A DNA stretch of 64,000 nt, taken from positions 1 to 64,000 of the forward strand of contig JBATUR010000120.1 of the NCBI GenBank assembly GCA_049671305.1, read 5' to 3'. The notes below the pieces were generated by a model. It was not told the origin of the DNA. It saw only the letters and a list, made by a program, of their open reading frames with translations, and ran no database searches. The DNA comes from CADCTM01 sp049671305. Lineage in GTDB: Bacteria > Cyanobacteriota > Cyanobacteriia > Cyanobacteriales > Coleofasciculaceae. Shown one piece after another: positions 8,328-17,749 of this stretch; within the stretch, counting starts at the first letter, position 1, and each line of letters begins with the position of its first letter. The position numbers were made by a program, and so were the translations under genes.

Positions 8328-9881
8328 ATGACCAGCACTTATATCCTGATTGTGGCAATGATAGTGTTGGGGGGCGTACTGGCAACGCTAGGCGATCGCA
8401 TTGGCACGAAAGTCGGCAAGGCGAGGCTAAGTTTATTTAACCTGCGTCCCCGCAATACCGCCACGGTCGTCACAATCATTACAGGTAGCCTGATTTCTAC
8501 CATGACTTTAGCAATTTTGTTGGCAACTAGTGGCACATTACGCCAAGGATTACTTGAACTTGAAAGCATCAAAGCTAGATTAAGAATTGCTAAAGGTGAT
8601 ATTCAAAACCTTAATAGCCAAAAAAGTCAGATCGAACAAGAATTAGCAAAAACTCGTAGTGAACAAGCTGCTGTTCAACAGCGCCTAGATGTTACTAATA
8701 AAAACTTCGAGCAAGCCAAAAATCTACTCAAAAAAGTCTCTCAGCAGACGACTAATCTCCGTGCCGAAATTAATACACTTTTAACTGAGCGTCAGGCTTT
8801 AATTCAGCAGCGGGATCAACTTAATCAACGCATTATTGAACTTAGAGCCTCTGTAGCTCAACGAGATCAAGAACTAGCACAAAAAAACCAAACTATTGAG
8901 CAACGAGATCAAGAACTAGCACAGAAAAACCAAACTATTGAACAGCGTAACCAAGCACTCGACCAAGCAATTAGTCAACGCAATCGTGAATTAGCAGAAA
9001 AAGACCAAACTATTGAACAGCGTAATCAAGAATTATTGAAGCAAGATCAAGTAATTGCTGAACGAGAAAGTGGACTAAAAAAACTCGAACAAGAGCTTAA
9101 AGATGCCATCGCTCAACGAGAACTGCGACTACTAGCACTCGAACAACAACTTTCACAAAAAGAGTTGCAAGTTAAAGAGGGCGAAAAACAACTTGCTTTC
9201 TTACAACAACAGGTAGAAAGTTTAGAACAATACTATCAAGATTATCAGGCTCTACGACAAGGTAATGTTGCCTTGGTACGGGGGCGCTTGCTGGCTTTTG
9301 GGGTTGTTCGTATTGTTGAACCATCAGCGGCAAAGCAGGCAGTTGAACAACTATTGCGAGAAGCTAACAGCACAGCAACTGAACTAACTCGTACCAATAA
9401 TCCTAATGCTGATGATCCTTTAGTGCAAATTCCGCAATCGCAAGTTGAGCAGTTAGTTAATAAGATTAAAGATGGTCAAGATTATGTCGTAAGAATTCTC
9501 TCGGCGGGCAATTATGTTGAAGGTGAAAAACAGGTACAAGTTTTTGCTGATGCGGCACTTAATGAAGTTGTTTATCAAGCAGGTTTTTCTTTAGCTTCTG
9601 TTTCTACTGATTTGACAAAGTTGACTAATGAGGAACTTCGACAACGACTTGATCAATTATTATCGGCGGCTCAATTTCGAGCGCGTCGGGCTGGAGTATT
9701 AGGTATTATTCAAGTGGGCGATGGTCGTATTAGCACGATTATTCGTTTTATTGAACAGCTAGATAAGTATGAGCAACCTGTAGATATTCAAGTAGTTGTT
9801 CAGGAAAATACTTTCACAGCAGGTCCTTTGAAAATGCAATTGCTGGCAATTCAGAAGGGACAGGTCGTTTTTAAATCATGA
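8328..9881 (+). CDS. DUF3084 membrane-anchored coiled-coil protein
   Basis: The 517-residue protein starts with two hydrophobic helices (about 4-22 and 46-66) separated by IGTKVGKARLSLFNLRPRNT, the signature of DUF3084 proteins. Residues about 80-310 are a long coiled coil rich in Gln/Glu. It includes near-tandem copies of a 14-residue unit (RDQELAQKNQTIEQ) around residues 175-245. A globular C-terminal domain follows from about 320. The family is widespread in cyanobacteria, but its role is not known to me; a structural envelope or division role is only a guess. The stop is 12 nt from the next start, so the pair is cotranscribed. Confidence 0.87.
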   Translation: MTSTYILIVAMIVLGGVLATLGDRIGTKVGKARLSLFNLRPRNTATVVTIITGSLISTMTLAILLATSGTLRQGLLELESIKARLRIAKGDIQNLNSQKSQIEQELAKTRSEQAAVQQRLDVTNKNFEQAKNLLKKVSQQTTNLRAEINTLLTERQALIQQRDQLNQRIIELRASVAQRDQELAQKNQTIEQRDQELAQKNQTIEQRNQALDQAISQRNRELAEKDQTIEQRNQELLKQDQVIAERESGLKKLEQELKDAIAQRELRLLALEQQLSQKELQVKEGEKQLAFLQQQVESLEQYYQDYQALRQGNVALVRGRLLAFGVVRIVEPSAAKQAVEQLLREANSTATELTRTNNPNADDPLVQIPQSQVEQLVNKIKDGQDYVVRILSAGNYVEGEKQVQVFADAALNEVVYQAGFSLASVSTDLTKLTNEELRQRLDQLLSAAQFRARRAGVLGIIQVGDGRISTIIRFIEQLDKYEQPVDIQVVVQENTFTAGPLKMQLLAIQKGQVVFKS

Positions 9882-9893
9882 TTGTTATTTAAA

Positions 9894-10292
9894 ATGATTT
9901 TAGGTTTTGATCCAGGACGCGATAAGTGTGGTTTGGCAGTGATGGACAAGCGGCAACAGCTACTTTACCATCAGGTTGTGCAGTCGGCAGATGCACTTGC
10001 AACTATGCAAAATTTGTGTCAACAATTTGCTGTGGAAATAGTTGTTATGGGTGACCAAACTACGGCAAAAAGTTGGAAACAAAAAATCGAACAATTAAAT
10101 TTAGCCCTGCCGATTTTTATGGTCGATGAACGCTATAGCAGCTTAGAGGCACGCGATCGCTATTGGCAAATGTACCCCCCCAAAGGACTCGACCGCCTCA
10201 TCCCTAAAGGCTTACGGGAACCCCCCAGACCGATTGATGATTTGGTGGCGATTTTGTTAATTGAGCGTTATTTGGCGAAAAATAGGATTTAA
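9894..10292 (+). CDS. YqgF/RuvX-like RNase H-fold protein
   Basis: This 132-residue protein has the RNase H-like core of the YqgF/RuvX family: MILGFDPGRDKCGLAVMD at the N-terminus with the first catalytic Asp, VDERYSSLEARDRYW in the middle, and PIDDLVAILLIERYL at the end with the last acidic pair. YqgF proteins process pre-16S rRNA ends or resolve branched DNA. This shorter cyanobacterial form is a divergent paralogue, so the exact substrate is uncertain. ATG 9894 is preferred over TTG 9882, which would add only LLFK. The gene follows the DUF3084 gene with 12 nt between. Confidence 0.85.
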   Translation: MILGFDPGRDKCGLAVMDKRQQLLYHQVVQSADALATMQNLCQQFAVEIVVMGDQTTAKSWKQKIEQLNLALPIFMVDERYSSLEARDRYWQMYPPKGLDRLIPKGLREPPRPIDDLVAILLIERYLAKNRI

Positions 10293-10340
10293 GGCTGGTT
10301 TCTGCCCTTTTAACTGTTGCATTGTTCTAATTTCAACAAA

Positions 10341-10362
10341 AAGATATATCGCGATATATCTT
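10341..10362. promoter_or_regulatory. perfect 22-bp palindrome, probable PadR operator with overlapping -10
   Basis: The 22 bases are a perfect palindrome centred on ATATCGCGATAT. A TATAAT hexamer at 10362-10367 overlaps its right end, and the padR start lies 35 bases downstream. PadR-family repressors typically bind AT-rich palindromes in their own promoter, so autorepression is likely. This is inference from position and symmetry. Confidence 0.75.
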
Positions 10363-10396
10363 ATAATCAAAACAACCAGTTAAACCACAAAAAACT

Positions 10397-10981
10397 ATGT
10401 TTGGAACTTATCCACGTGAGTATTTTGGCTCAAGATGCGAGAAAAGACATCGCCATCCAGACTTTTTTGCCTCAAGACGCGAAGGTATGAATTCAAGAAA
10501 GCGGTATGGCAGAGGGCAACGGGAGGGCAGTTGGGGAGATGAACAACGTACGCCACGGGGTGAAATTAAATACCTGTTGTTAACCTTAATTGCCGAACAA
10601 CCGCAGCATGGCTATCAGTTGATCAAAGAGTTAGAAGCGCGTCAGGGCGGCTTTTATCGCCCAAGTCCCGGTTCCGTTTACCCGACACTGCAACTGCTAG
10701 AAGAAGGCGGTTATCTCATTAGTGAACAAGTTGAAGGCAAGCGCGTTTACACAATTACAGATAGTGGCAGAGAATTACTTGCCGAGCGGGATAATGCTGG
10801 TGGTTTGAGGGAGCGAGTGGACACACAGCAGCCCTTAATTGAATTAAAAGATGCCGTGACAGATTTGAAGGGGGCAGTAATGCAAGTGGCGCGGGGCGGT
10901 AATTTAGAGCAAGTAAGCCGAGTCCGAGAAATCTTGAAACGGGCAAAACGGGAGATTTATACAATTTTGGCAGAAGATTAG
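10397..10981 (+). CDS. PadR family transcriptional regulator
   Basis: Residues about 52-130 are a PadR winged helix: RGEIKYLLLTLIAEQPQHGY, then QGGFYRPSPGSVYPTLQLLEEGGYL with the recognition helix, and GKRVYTITDSGRELLAE for the wing. A C-terminal helical dimerisation tail follows. The first 50 residues are rich in Arg, His and Gly, unlike the compact family norm. Translation could instead start at ATG 10487 (MNSRKRYG). PadR proteins are repressors that often control a nearby exporter or envelope gene, but none is adjacent, so the target beyond its own palindromic promoter is unknown. Confidence 0.9.
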   Translation: MFGTYPREYFGSRCEKRHRHPDFFASRREGMNSRKRYGRGQREGSWGDEQRTPRGEIKYLLLTLIAEQPQHGYQLIKELEARQGGFYRPSPGSVYPTLQLLEEGGYLISEQVEGKRVYTITDSGRELLAERDNAGGLRERVDTQQPLIELKDAVTDLKGAVMQVARGGNLEQVSRVREILKRAKREIYTILAED

Positions 10982-11060
10982 CGATCGCCGCTTTTCTCAT
11001 CTTTAAAATCACTTCGAGGGCAAAATAGAGATAGAAAAGTCCCTAGTTGCCTTCCCTTTC

Positions 11061-12875
11061 ATGAGCTACTGCCTCAATCCTAATTGCCAGAAGCCACAAA
11101 ACCCAACGGGGACAAAATATTGCCAAAACTGCGGTACAAAGTTGTTACTTAAACAACACTATCGAGCGCTTAACATTATTGGTCAAGGCGGCTTTGGGAG
11201 AACTTTCTTAGCTGTGGATGAAGACGAACCAGGGCAACCTCGTTGCGTAATCAAACAGTTATTTCTGCAAGCACAAGACCCCATTAAAACCCAAAAAGCC
11301 GCCGAATTATTTGAACAAGAAGCGGCAAGTTTAGGTGAATTAGGCAAGCATCCCCAAATTCCCCAACTGTTGGATTATTTAATGCAAGAAGGGCAGCAAT
11401 ATTTGGTGCAAGAATTTATCGATGGGCAGAATTTAGCCCAAGTGTTAGCAGCAGAAGGTACTTACACAGAAGCGCAAATTCGCGACTTGCTAAACAGCTT
11501 GTTACCCGTTATTGAATTCATTCATGCTCATCAGATCATTCACCGCGATATCAAGCCAGAAAACATCATTCGTCGTAGGGATGGACAACTATTTTTAGTT
11601 GATTTTGGAGCAGCGAAACTGGTAATAAGTAATAATGCGAAGAAACTAGGGACTGTTATTGGTTCTGCTGGTTATGCCGCACCAGAACAAGCCGGTGGTA
11701 AAGCGATTTTTTCCAGTGATTTATATAGTTTAGGCGTTACTTGTGTACATTTACTAACTCAAGTGGCGCCTTTTGATTTGTATTCTTTTAGTGAGGCAAA
11801 ATGGATTTGGCGAGATTATTTAAAAACTTTTATTAGTAAGAAATTTGGTAAAGTTTTAGATAAAATGCTGGAAACAGCAATTAGTCAGCGATATCAAAAT
11901 GCGACAGAAGTTTGGCAAGATTTGCAGCAAGCAGCAATCATTAAGTCTCCACCAATTGCTGAATTATCAATACAAGTTCTATCACAAAATTGGCGTTGTA
12001 TCAATACTTTTAAAAGAGCTAATAATGCAATTGCCCTTAATCCAAATGGACAGAATTTTGCTAGTGGTAGTAAAGATAATACGATTGGTCTATGGAAGTT
12101 GAATACAGGCGAAAAAATCCGCACTCTTTGGGATCATACTAATGCCGTTATTGCCTTAGCAATTAGTCCAGATGGCGAGATGATGGCTAGTGCTAGCGAG
12201 GACAATATTATTAAGCTTTGGCAGTTGAGTACAGGACAGGAATTGGCTACACTTAGAGGTCATAATGATCGCATTTGTAGTCTTGCTTTTAGTTGGGACG
12301 GGCAAGTTTTAGCTAGTGGTAGCGATGATCAAAGCATTAAGCTTTGGCAGTTAAGTACGAAACGCGAATTTAGAACAATTGACGGTTGGTTTTCTGGGCA
12401 TTCTGACTCGGTACTTAGCGTCGCTTTTAATCCCAATGGGCAAACTCTTGCCAGTGGCAGTGCGGATAAAACTATTAAAATTTGGCAAGTTAATAGCTGT
12501 AAAGAATTACGCAGCTTTACAGGTCATTCTAACTGGGTTCAAGCGATTACTTTTAGTCCAGATGGACAAATTCTAGCCAGTGGTAGCGCCGACAAAACTA
12601 TTAAAATTTGGCAAGTTAGTACGGGTTGGGCATTGCATAATCTTACTGGTCATCGTGCTGCTATTAATAGCGTTGCTTTTAGTCCAGATGGGCAAATTTT
12701 GGCAAGTGGTAGCGCTGACAAAACTATTAAGATTTGGCAGGTAGAAACAGGGCAGGAATTAACTTCTTTAAGAAGTCATAGCGGTACAGTTTATTTTGTG
12801 GCTTTTAGTCGGGATAGTGGGGTTTTGGTGAGTGGTAGTAATGATGGTACTGTGAAAATTTGGCAGTGTTTTTAG
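11061..12875 (+). CDS. Ser/Thr protein kinase with zinc ribbon and C-terminal WD40 repeats
   Basis: This 604-residue signalling protein has three parts. An N-terminal zinc ribbon uses C4, C9, C21 and C24. A Hanks-type kinase domain (about 33-295) has the glycine loop IGQGGFGRTF, catalytic IIHRDIKPENII and metal-binding LVDFGAAK. About seven WD40 repeats (about 310-604) carry the recurring SPDGQILASGSADKTIKIWQ phrase and probably form one propeller. It is likely a soluble kinase whose propeller recruits partners or substrates. Near-identity between the last repeats shows recent internal duplication. No membrane helix is seen. Substrates are unknown. Confidence 0.93.
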   Translation: MSYCLNPNCQKPQNPTGTKYCQNCGTKLLLKQHYRALNIIGQGGFGRTFLAVDEDEPGQPRCVIKQLFLQAQDPIKTQKAAELFEQEAASLGELGKHPQIPQLLDYLMQEGQQYLVQEFIDGQNLAQVLAAEGTYTEAQIRDLLNSLLPVIEFIHAHQIIHRDIKPENIIRRRDGQLFLVDFGAAKLVISNNAKKLGTVIGSAGYAAPEQAGGKAIFSSDLYSLGVTCVHLLTQVAPFDLYSFSEAKWIWRDYLKTFISKKFGKVLDKMLETAISQRYQNATEVWQDLQQAAIIKSPPIAELSIQVLSQNWRCINTFKRANNAIALNPNGQNFASGSKDNTIGLWKLNTGEKIRTLWDHTNAVIALAISPDGEMMASASEDNIIKLWQLSTGQELATLRGHNDRICSLAFSWDGQVLASGSDDQSIKLWQLSTKREFRTIDGWFSGHSDSVLSVAFNPNGQTLASGSADKTIKIWQVNSCKELRSFTGHSNWVQAITFSPDGQILASGSADKTIKIWQVSTGWALHNLTGHRAAINSVAFSPDGQILASGSADKTIKIWQVETGQELTSLRSHSGTVYFVAFSRDSGVLVSGSNDGTVKIWQCF

Positions 12876-13028
12876 CGCTAACTTGCTCTGTCATTTTGAG
12901 TTTATTCGCTGACACAGACGGATTTCTTGACAAGATGCCACTTTACACAAACAATTGATTAATATTCGCATTAAAAGAATTCTCGATTAGGAGTTCTTTT
13001 GAATATTGTTTGGATGTGAGGAAGGATC

Positions 13029-14918
13029 ATGGTTTCTCAAATTTTGTGGCGCGCTGGGCTGCTTAGTCCGGCTATTTTGGGTGTAATGTTGGTTGCGTCA
13101 ACTAGGGTGTTGGCTGTTGAGGCGCTGACAGCGCAGCCTCAAGCTGTTGATACTTCTGTGCCGACTCAAGACAAGCAGGAGCCTTTGGCGGTAGTTGCAC
13201 CTGAGCAGACTAGTGTTTCAGAAGTCAGTTTACCTACTCCAGAAAGTACTGCCCAAAGCACAATTACTAAAATTTCTCAGTTAAATCAGGATTCTTTTAA
13301 CAATTCGGATGCTACTGAGTCTGATATTCTCAAACAAATTAACTCCTACAGCAACGAAGACAATAATAACGCGCTTGACCAAGTGACTAATGTCTCACAA
13401 CTGAGAGATGTTAGCCCCGGTGACTGGGCGTTTGAAGCGCTGCGTAGTTTGGTAGAGCGTTATGGCTGTATTGCAGGATACCCTGACGGCACTTTTCGGG
13501 GCAACCGGGCGCTGAGTCGCTTTGAATTTGCGGCGGGTTTAAATGCTTGCTTAAATCAGGTTGAGCGATTGATTGCTTCTAGCACTGCTGATTTTGTCAG
13601 AAAACAGGATTTGGAAGCTTTACAGCGTTTAGTAGCGGAATTTAGAACCGAGTTGACAACCCTGGGTGCTAGGGTCGATAAATTGGAAGGTCGTACTGCT
13701 GCTCTGGAAAGCCGTCAATTTTCCACAACTACCAAACTGAATGGTGAAGTTGTGGTTGGGATAGCGGGTATTTTGTCAGGAGATACAGTTAACGGTAATC
13801 AAGTTAATAAAAATACGATTATCGGCAATCGCGTTCGTCTCGATTTAGATACTAGCTTTACTGGCAAAGACTTACTGAGAACTCGACTTCAAGCTACTAA
13901 CCTAAATGCTTTTTCCAGTAACGCCAGCTTCACACCAGAAGGCGATTTCCGTTTTGCGGGCGGGACGTTTGATAATGGTAATGATAATAGTGTTGCCATT
14001 GATGCCTTGCTTTATCAATTTCCTCTTGGTGAGAAGACAACGGTTACTCTAGAAGCCAATGCGGGTGCAAGTGATGATTTTGCCAATACCGTTAACCCTT
14101 ATTTCGATGGTGATGGAGGTAGTGGCGCTTTAAGTCAGTTTGGTACTCGTAATGCTATTTATTATCTACTTAATGGTAGTGGCATCGCCATAAATCACCA
14201 GTTTAATGACAAAGTTGAACTGAGTTTAGGCTATTTAAGCAATGATCCTGCCAATCCTGGGTTAGGTGGTGGTTTATTTAATAGTGCTTATGGTGCGATC
14301 GCCCAAGTTACTATTAAGCCGATTGAACCATTAACCGTTGGCTTAACTTACATTCATGCCTACAATAGCGATTTTACCTCAAATGGTTCCACTGGTAGCA
14401 ATCGCGCTAATCTACGTTCAGCCTTGCTGAATAATGCCAATTTACCAGGAGCTTTGCAACCTTTTGAGGGTTTGAGTCTGCCAACATCTAGCAATGCTTA
14501 TGGCGTATCAGCATCATTTCAGCTTAGTCCTAAGTTTGTGATTAATGGCTCTGCTGGTTATACGGCGAATCGCACTTTGGCTTCATTAGTTGGGACAAAT
14601 GGCACAATTTTGGAGCGTGGAGACTATAGTACTTGGAACTTTGCTGTTGGTTTAGCTTTACCTGACTTGGGCAAGGAAGGTAACGTTGCAGGTATTATTT
14701 TTGGTATGGAGCCAAAAGTTACTGGTATGAGTCGTGGTTTAAGAAATGCGATCGGCAAAGATTCAGATACTTCTTTTCACATTGAGGCTTTCTATCAATA
14801 TAAACTGACGGAAAATATTGCGATTACACCAGGAGTTATCTGGCTTACTGCTCCTGACCACAATTCTAGCAATGATGACCTAGTAATTGGCACAATCCGA
14901 ACTACGTTTACATTTTAA
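13029..14918 (+). CDS. outer-membrane porin with SLH domain (OprB type, iron-uptake porin group)
   Basis: The 629-residue precursor has a signal peptide (hydrophobic core about 13-28, cleavage near LAVEA). A Ser/Thr/Gln-rich linker follows, then an SLH domain (about 125-180, VSPGDWAFEALRSLVERYGC, GYPDGTFRGNRALSRFEFA). A short coiled coil (RVDKLEGRTAALESRQ) leads to an OprB beta-barrel ending in the aromatic TIRTTFTF typical of outer-membrane insertion. Cyanobacterial porins of this type sit in the outer membrane, hold peptidoglycan-linked polymers through SLH, and pass small inorganic ions. The gene stands alone and ends at a palindromic repeat. Specific substrate is inferred only. Confidence 0.93.
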   Translation: MVSQILWRAGLLSPAILGVMLVASTRVLAVEALTAQPQAVDTSVPTQDKQEPLAVVAPEQTSVSEVSLPTPESTAQSTITKISQLNQDSFNNSDATESDILKQINSYSNEDNNNALDQVTNVSQLRDVSPGDWAFEALRSLVERYGCIAGYPDGTFRGNRALSRFEFAAGLNACLNQVERLIASSTADFVRKQDLEALQRLVAEFRTELTTLGARVDKLEGRTAALESRQFSTTTKLNGEVVVGIAGILSGDTVNGNQVNKNTIIGNRVRLDLDTSFTGKDLLRTRLQATNLNAFSSNASFTPEGDFRFAGGTFDNGNDNSVAIDALLYQFPLGEKTTVTLEANAGASDDFANTVNPYFDGDGGSGALSQFGTRNAIYYLLNGSGIAINHQFNDKVELSLGYLSNDPANPGLGGGLFNSAYGAIAQVTIKPIEPLTVGLTYIHAYNSDFTSNGSTGSNRANLRSALLNNANLPGALQPFEGLSLPTSSNAYGVSASFQLSPKFVINGSAGYTANRTLASLVGTNGTILERGDYSTWNFAVGLALPDLGKEGNVAGIIFGMEPKVTGMSRGLRNAIGKDSDTSFHIEAFYQYKLTENIAITPGVIWLTAPDHNSSNDDLVIGTIRTTFTF

Positions 14919-14923
14919 ATTAC

Positions 14924-14989
14924 ATATCCCCGACTTCTGAAATTAAAAAACTAACAATGGTTACACCTTATACAAGAAGTCGGGGATAT
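14924..14989. repeat. perfect 15-bp inverted repeat between converging genes
   Basis: Arms ATATCCCCGACTTCT (14924-14938) and AGAAGTCGGGGATAT (14975-14989) are perfect complements around a 36-nt loop. The element fills the gap between the porin stop and the stop of the converging cysteine-hydrolase gene. The arms match those at 5672 and 4449, so this is a dispersed family. It could end transcription in both directions. Confidence 0.88.
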
Positions 14990-14992
14990 TAT

Positions 14993-16033
14993 TCAAGACA
15001 GATCAGGAAAATCAGCCCAATTAGTTAAAGGTTGGGTTGATTTAACTAAGTGCATTCCTGATGCCGCAAATCTTACAAAAGCTGCCTCTGCTTGTGGTGT
15101 GTAGTCTACAACTCCTGGCACAACTACAGGCGAAGTGCAATCTTCTAATAAATAAATCTTTTTGGTAAGGCTTGCATCTTTACTCTCAATTTCTGTTAGT
15201 AAGTCGGCAATTGTCCAGGCAACACAATGACTTTTTGCTTGTCCAGCAATAATCACCGCATCAAATTCTAATAGTGCTTGAATTAAGGCAGAGTTTTTTT
15301 GAGCAATTGGCTGACTATCTGCTCCTTGAAGAACTTCGGCACGGAGGATAGAATAATTTTCTGTTAAGGGGTTATCGCCTTTAATTTCATAACGAGTTTG
15401 ACTATTTCTGGCGATACAATGGAAAAATAGCGCTTCTTCTACTGCCGAAACTAAAGCATGACCAATACCTCCTAACATTGAGTGATAGGGCCAGATTGTG
15501 AGAGGATATTTGCCAGCATCAGTTAACTCTTTAACGTAATGCAGGGCGTGTTTTTCTAAATTTTGGTAATTTCCATCAAAACTATCAGCAACGGCTGGAT
15601 TGACTTTCCATCTACCTTGTAGAATATCTTCAGGAGTGATTGTAGTAACGGTGGCTGTGGGATGTTCTCCTACTTCATTAATCCAAAAAATAGGATGAAA
15701 AATCTGCATCGCTGTATGAGTGTCCAGCGTTGGGATAATTTGGCTAATTATGCCTAAATTTTGATAAATAAATTCACACAAACGCCGATTATCATCTACT
15801 GCACCTGTTCCGGTTGTACCACCAACAAATAATTCAAAATTGGGAATACAAAAGGTATTTTGAACATCAATTAATAATAAACAAATACGGCTTTTATCTT
15901 GAGAAGTTGGCTTAATATTATGCTGTTTTGCCCAGTTTTTTGCATCAATTGCACGTTGTTGATATGGTACACGCCAAACTTCACCAACTAAAGTAGGATT
16001 AAAGTGATTTGGTAAAGGTAATTGCTGATTCAT
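14993..16033 (-). CDS. isochorismatase-fold cysteine hydrolase
   Basis: The 346-residue protein has the isochorismatase/nicotinamidase fold: RICLLLIDVQNTFC with the catalytic Asp, a DxH-type metal region (LDTHTAMQIFHP), and AVIIAGQAKSHCVAWTIADL with the catalytic Cys at about residue 270. It is longer than typical nicotinamidases (about 200) because of insertions in the middle. It is probably an amidase acting on a small amide in the cytoplasm. It lies 3 bases downstream of the MuiA-like gene on the same strand, so the pair forms one operon. The substrate cannot be read from sequence. Confidence 0.85.
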   Translation of the reverse strand: MNQQLPLPNHFNPTLVGEVWRVPYQQRAIDAKNWAKQHNIKPTSQDKSRICLLLIDVQNTFCIPNFELFVGGTTGTGAVDDNRRLCEFIYQNLGIISQIIPTLDTHTAMQIFHPIFWINEVGEHPTATVTTITPEDILQGRWKVNPAVADSFDGNYQNLEKHALHYVKELTDAGKYPLTIWPYHSMLGGIGHALVSAVEEALFFHCIARNSQTRYEIKGDNPLTENYSILRAEVLQGADSQPIAQKNSALIQALLEFDAVIIAGQAKSHCVAWTIADLLTEIESKDASLTKKIYLLEDCTSPVVVPGVVDYTPQAEAAFVRFAASGMHLVKSTQPLTNWADFPDLS

Positions 16034-16036
16034 GAT

Positions 16037-17650
16037 TCAAATATCCAAACCTAAAATAGTTAAATCAGGTGGTTGTTCGACGGTGAATTGATAGTATATT
16101 TCTTGTGCTGAATTGGGTTCTAAAGCAAGTAACCATTCTAATAAACCTAAATCACTAATTTGAATTTGCGGGTTGGAGCGAGTTAAACGTATTTTTATTT
16201 GTTCGTTGCGGCTTACTGGTAGTTGTTCTGTTAAAGTTAATTGAGAGATATTATTTGCTTGATCGCTTAAATTTGTCACGACTAATCGATAAGCATAGGT
16301 AGTGCGTCGATAATTACCAATCAGTTTTTTATCAACTTGACGCTCTACTAAATCACGTTCAATTTTTAACGTTTCATCAATACCCAAATTAAGTTTAAAT
16401 TCCTGCCCTGGAGCAATATTTTCTAACTCTGTTGTGCCAACAAAAGTATTATCTCGGAAAATATTGACTTTTCCTGGTAATAAAGTCACTCCCGTTAATG
16501 GGTTAGTAATTGTTGTTTGTAAGTATGCCATGCCAACCAGGTGAGGCATTGCGATATACTCAGCTCGGTAAGGATAATCATCATTAAATATAGTCGTTTG
16601 ATGAGGCGTACCATCACTCGGAATATTGCCACCACCACTGATACCAAAAGTAACAACTCCGCCTTGTTTGGAGACTTCTGCGGTGGCAATTTCGGCATTT
16701 GAGTATGATAAAAGAAAATCTTCGTCGAATTCCGGCGCTGTACCTGCAAAGGGCATTCTTATTGTATCTTGACTAGAATAAGCTTCTCCTTTACGCCTGA
16801 TTCTTGATGTTGATAAATCCTTTTGTTGTTGTAGTTCCACATACCAAGGTGTTAATTTGGGGGGTAAACTACCAAGTCCTGGTTTTGCCGTAGAAAGCGT
16901 TAAATCGACATCTAACCAATCTTCACCTGTGCTTTGTTGAACTTCTGCTAAGTAGCTGATATCGATATTTTGGCTAGTTATAGAAAAGCGCAAATCATAG
17001 AGAGGTTTCCAACTAGCTTCTTGAACCATATAAGATAATTCTAACTCAAATTCACCTGCTTCAGATGCTTCTAAACTAACAATAATATTAAAACTTTCTT
17101 GGGGCTGAGGTGTCGAAACTTGCTGTAGTTGTTGACGTAGTGTTTGTAACTGTTTATCTAGTTTTTGTTGTTGTTTTTCTTGCTCTACAATTCCTTTAGA
17201 AAAATCACTGTATTGCTGTCCCACAAAATCTAATAATTTTTTGATTTCTTCCAGATTCAATTGTTCTGGATTAGAAATTTTTCCCAAACGTTCCAAATAC
17301 TGAGTATTTAAGGCTTTGATGAAATTACGTTGTAGATTTAGTAGTGTTAATTGATCAACAGTCAGGCGTTTTTCATCTTCAATTTTGGCAATTGATCGAT
17401 GTAATTCCAAGACTTGATGGGCGATCGCTTCTGTGGTATAAATACGCTCAGTTCTCACGCCTAATAATCTGACAGCAACCCCAATACCCGTTGCCCGTAC
17501 CGACTCACTCACCAGTGTGGTTGGTAGTTGAGCAACGATCAATTCATTTTCTTCACCTGTTAATTGTACAACGCCACGGCGCTTTACCAGTGCTCGATCA
17601 GCGTACACTTTTACTTCTTGAATATGGGTGTCTACCGTCTTATTCATCAA
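16037..17650 (-). CDS. MuiA-like protein (DUF4139 family)
   Basis: This 537-residue protein shows the two-part layout of the mucoidy-inhibitor-A/DUF4139 family. The N-terminal domain starts IQEVKVYADRALVKRRG and is followed by a coiled coil (about 85-190, rich in Gln/Leu). The DUF4139 beta-rich part contains ASWKPLYDLRF, STGEDWLDVDLTLSTAKPG and VNIFRDNTFVGTTEL. No signal peptide is evident. The biochemical role of the family is unknown; the name comes from an effect on capsule in other bacteria. Coupled by a 3-base gap to the cysteine hydrolase. Confidence 0.85.
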   Translation of the reverse strand: MMNKTVDTHIQEVKVYADRALVKRRGVVQLTGEENELIVAQLPTTLVSESVRATGIGVAVRLLGVRTERIYTTEAIAHQVLELHRSIAKIEDEKRLTVDQLTLLNLQRNFIKALNTQYLERLGKISNPEQLNLEEIKKLLDFVGQQYSDFSKGIVEQEKQQQKLDKQLQTLRQQLQQVSTPQPQESFNIIVSLEASEAGEFELELSYMVQEASWKPLYDLRFSITSQNIDISYLAEVQQSTGEDWLDVDLTLSTAKPGLGSLPPKLTPWYVELQQQKDLSTSRIRRKGEAYSSQDTIRMPFAGTAPEFDEDFLLSYSNAEIATAEVSKQGGVVTFGISGGGNIPSDGTPHQTTIFNDDYPYRAEYIAMPHLVGMAYLQTTITNPLTGVTLLPGKVNIFRDNTFVGTTELENIAPGQEFKLNLGIDETLKIERDLVERQVDKKLIGNYRRTTYAYRLVVTNLSDQANNISQLTLTEQLPVSRNEQIKIRLTRSNPQIQISDLGLLEWLLALEPNSAQEIYYQFTVEQPPDLTILGLDI

Positions 17651-17749
17651 CCCTAAATCCTTTACTAATTATTTTTTCTTAGTTAGTACTGATCATTTTT
17701 TAAATTATCTACTAATGCTCATATTTATTAGCAATTACCACAACAATAA

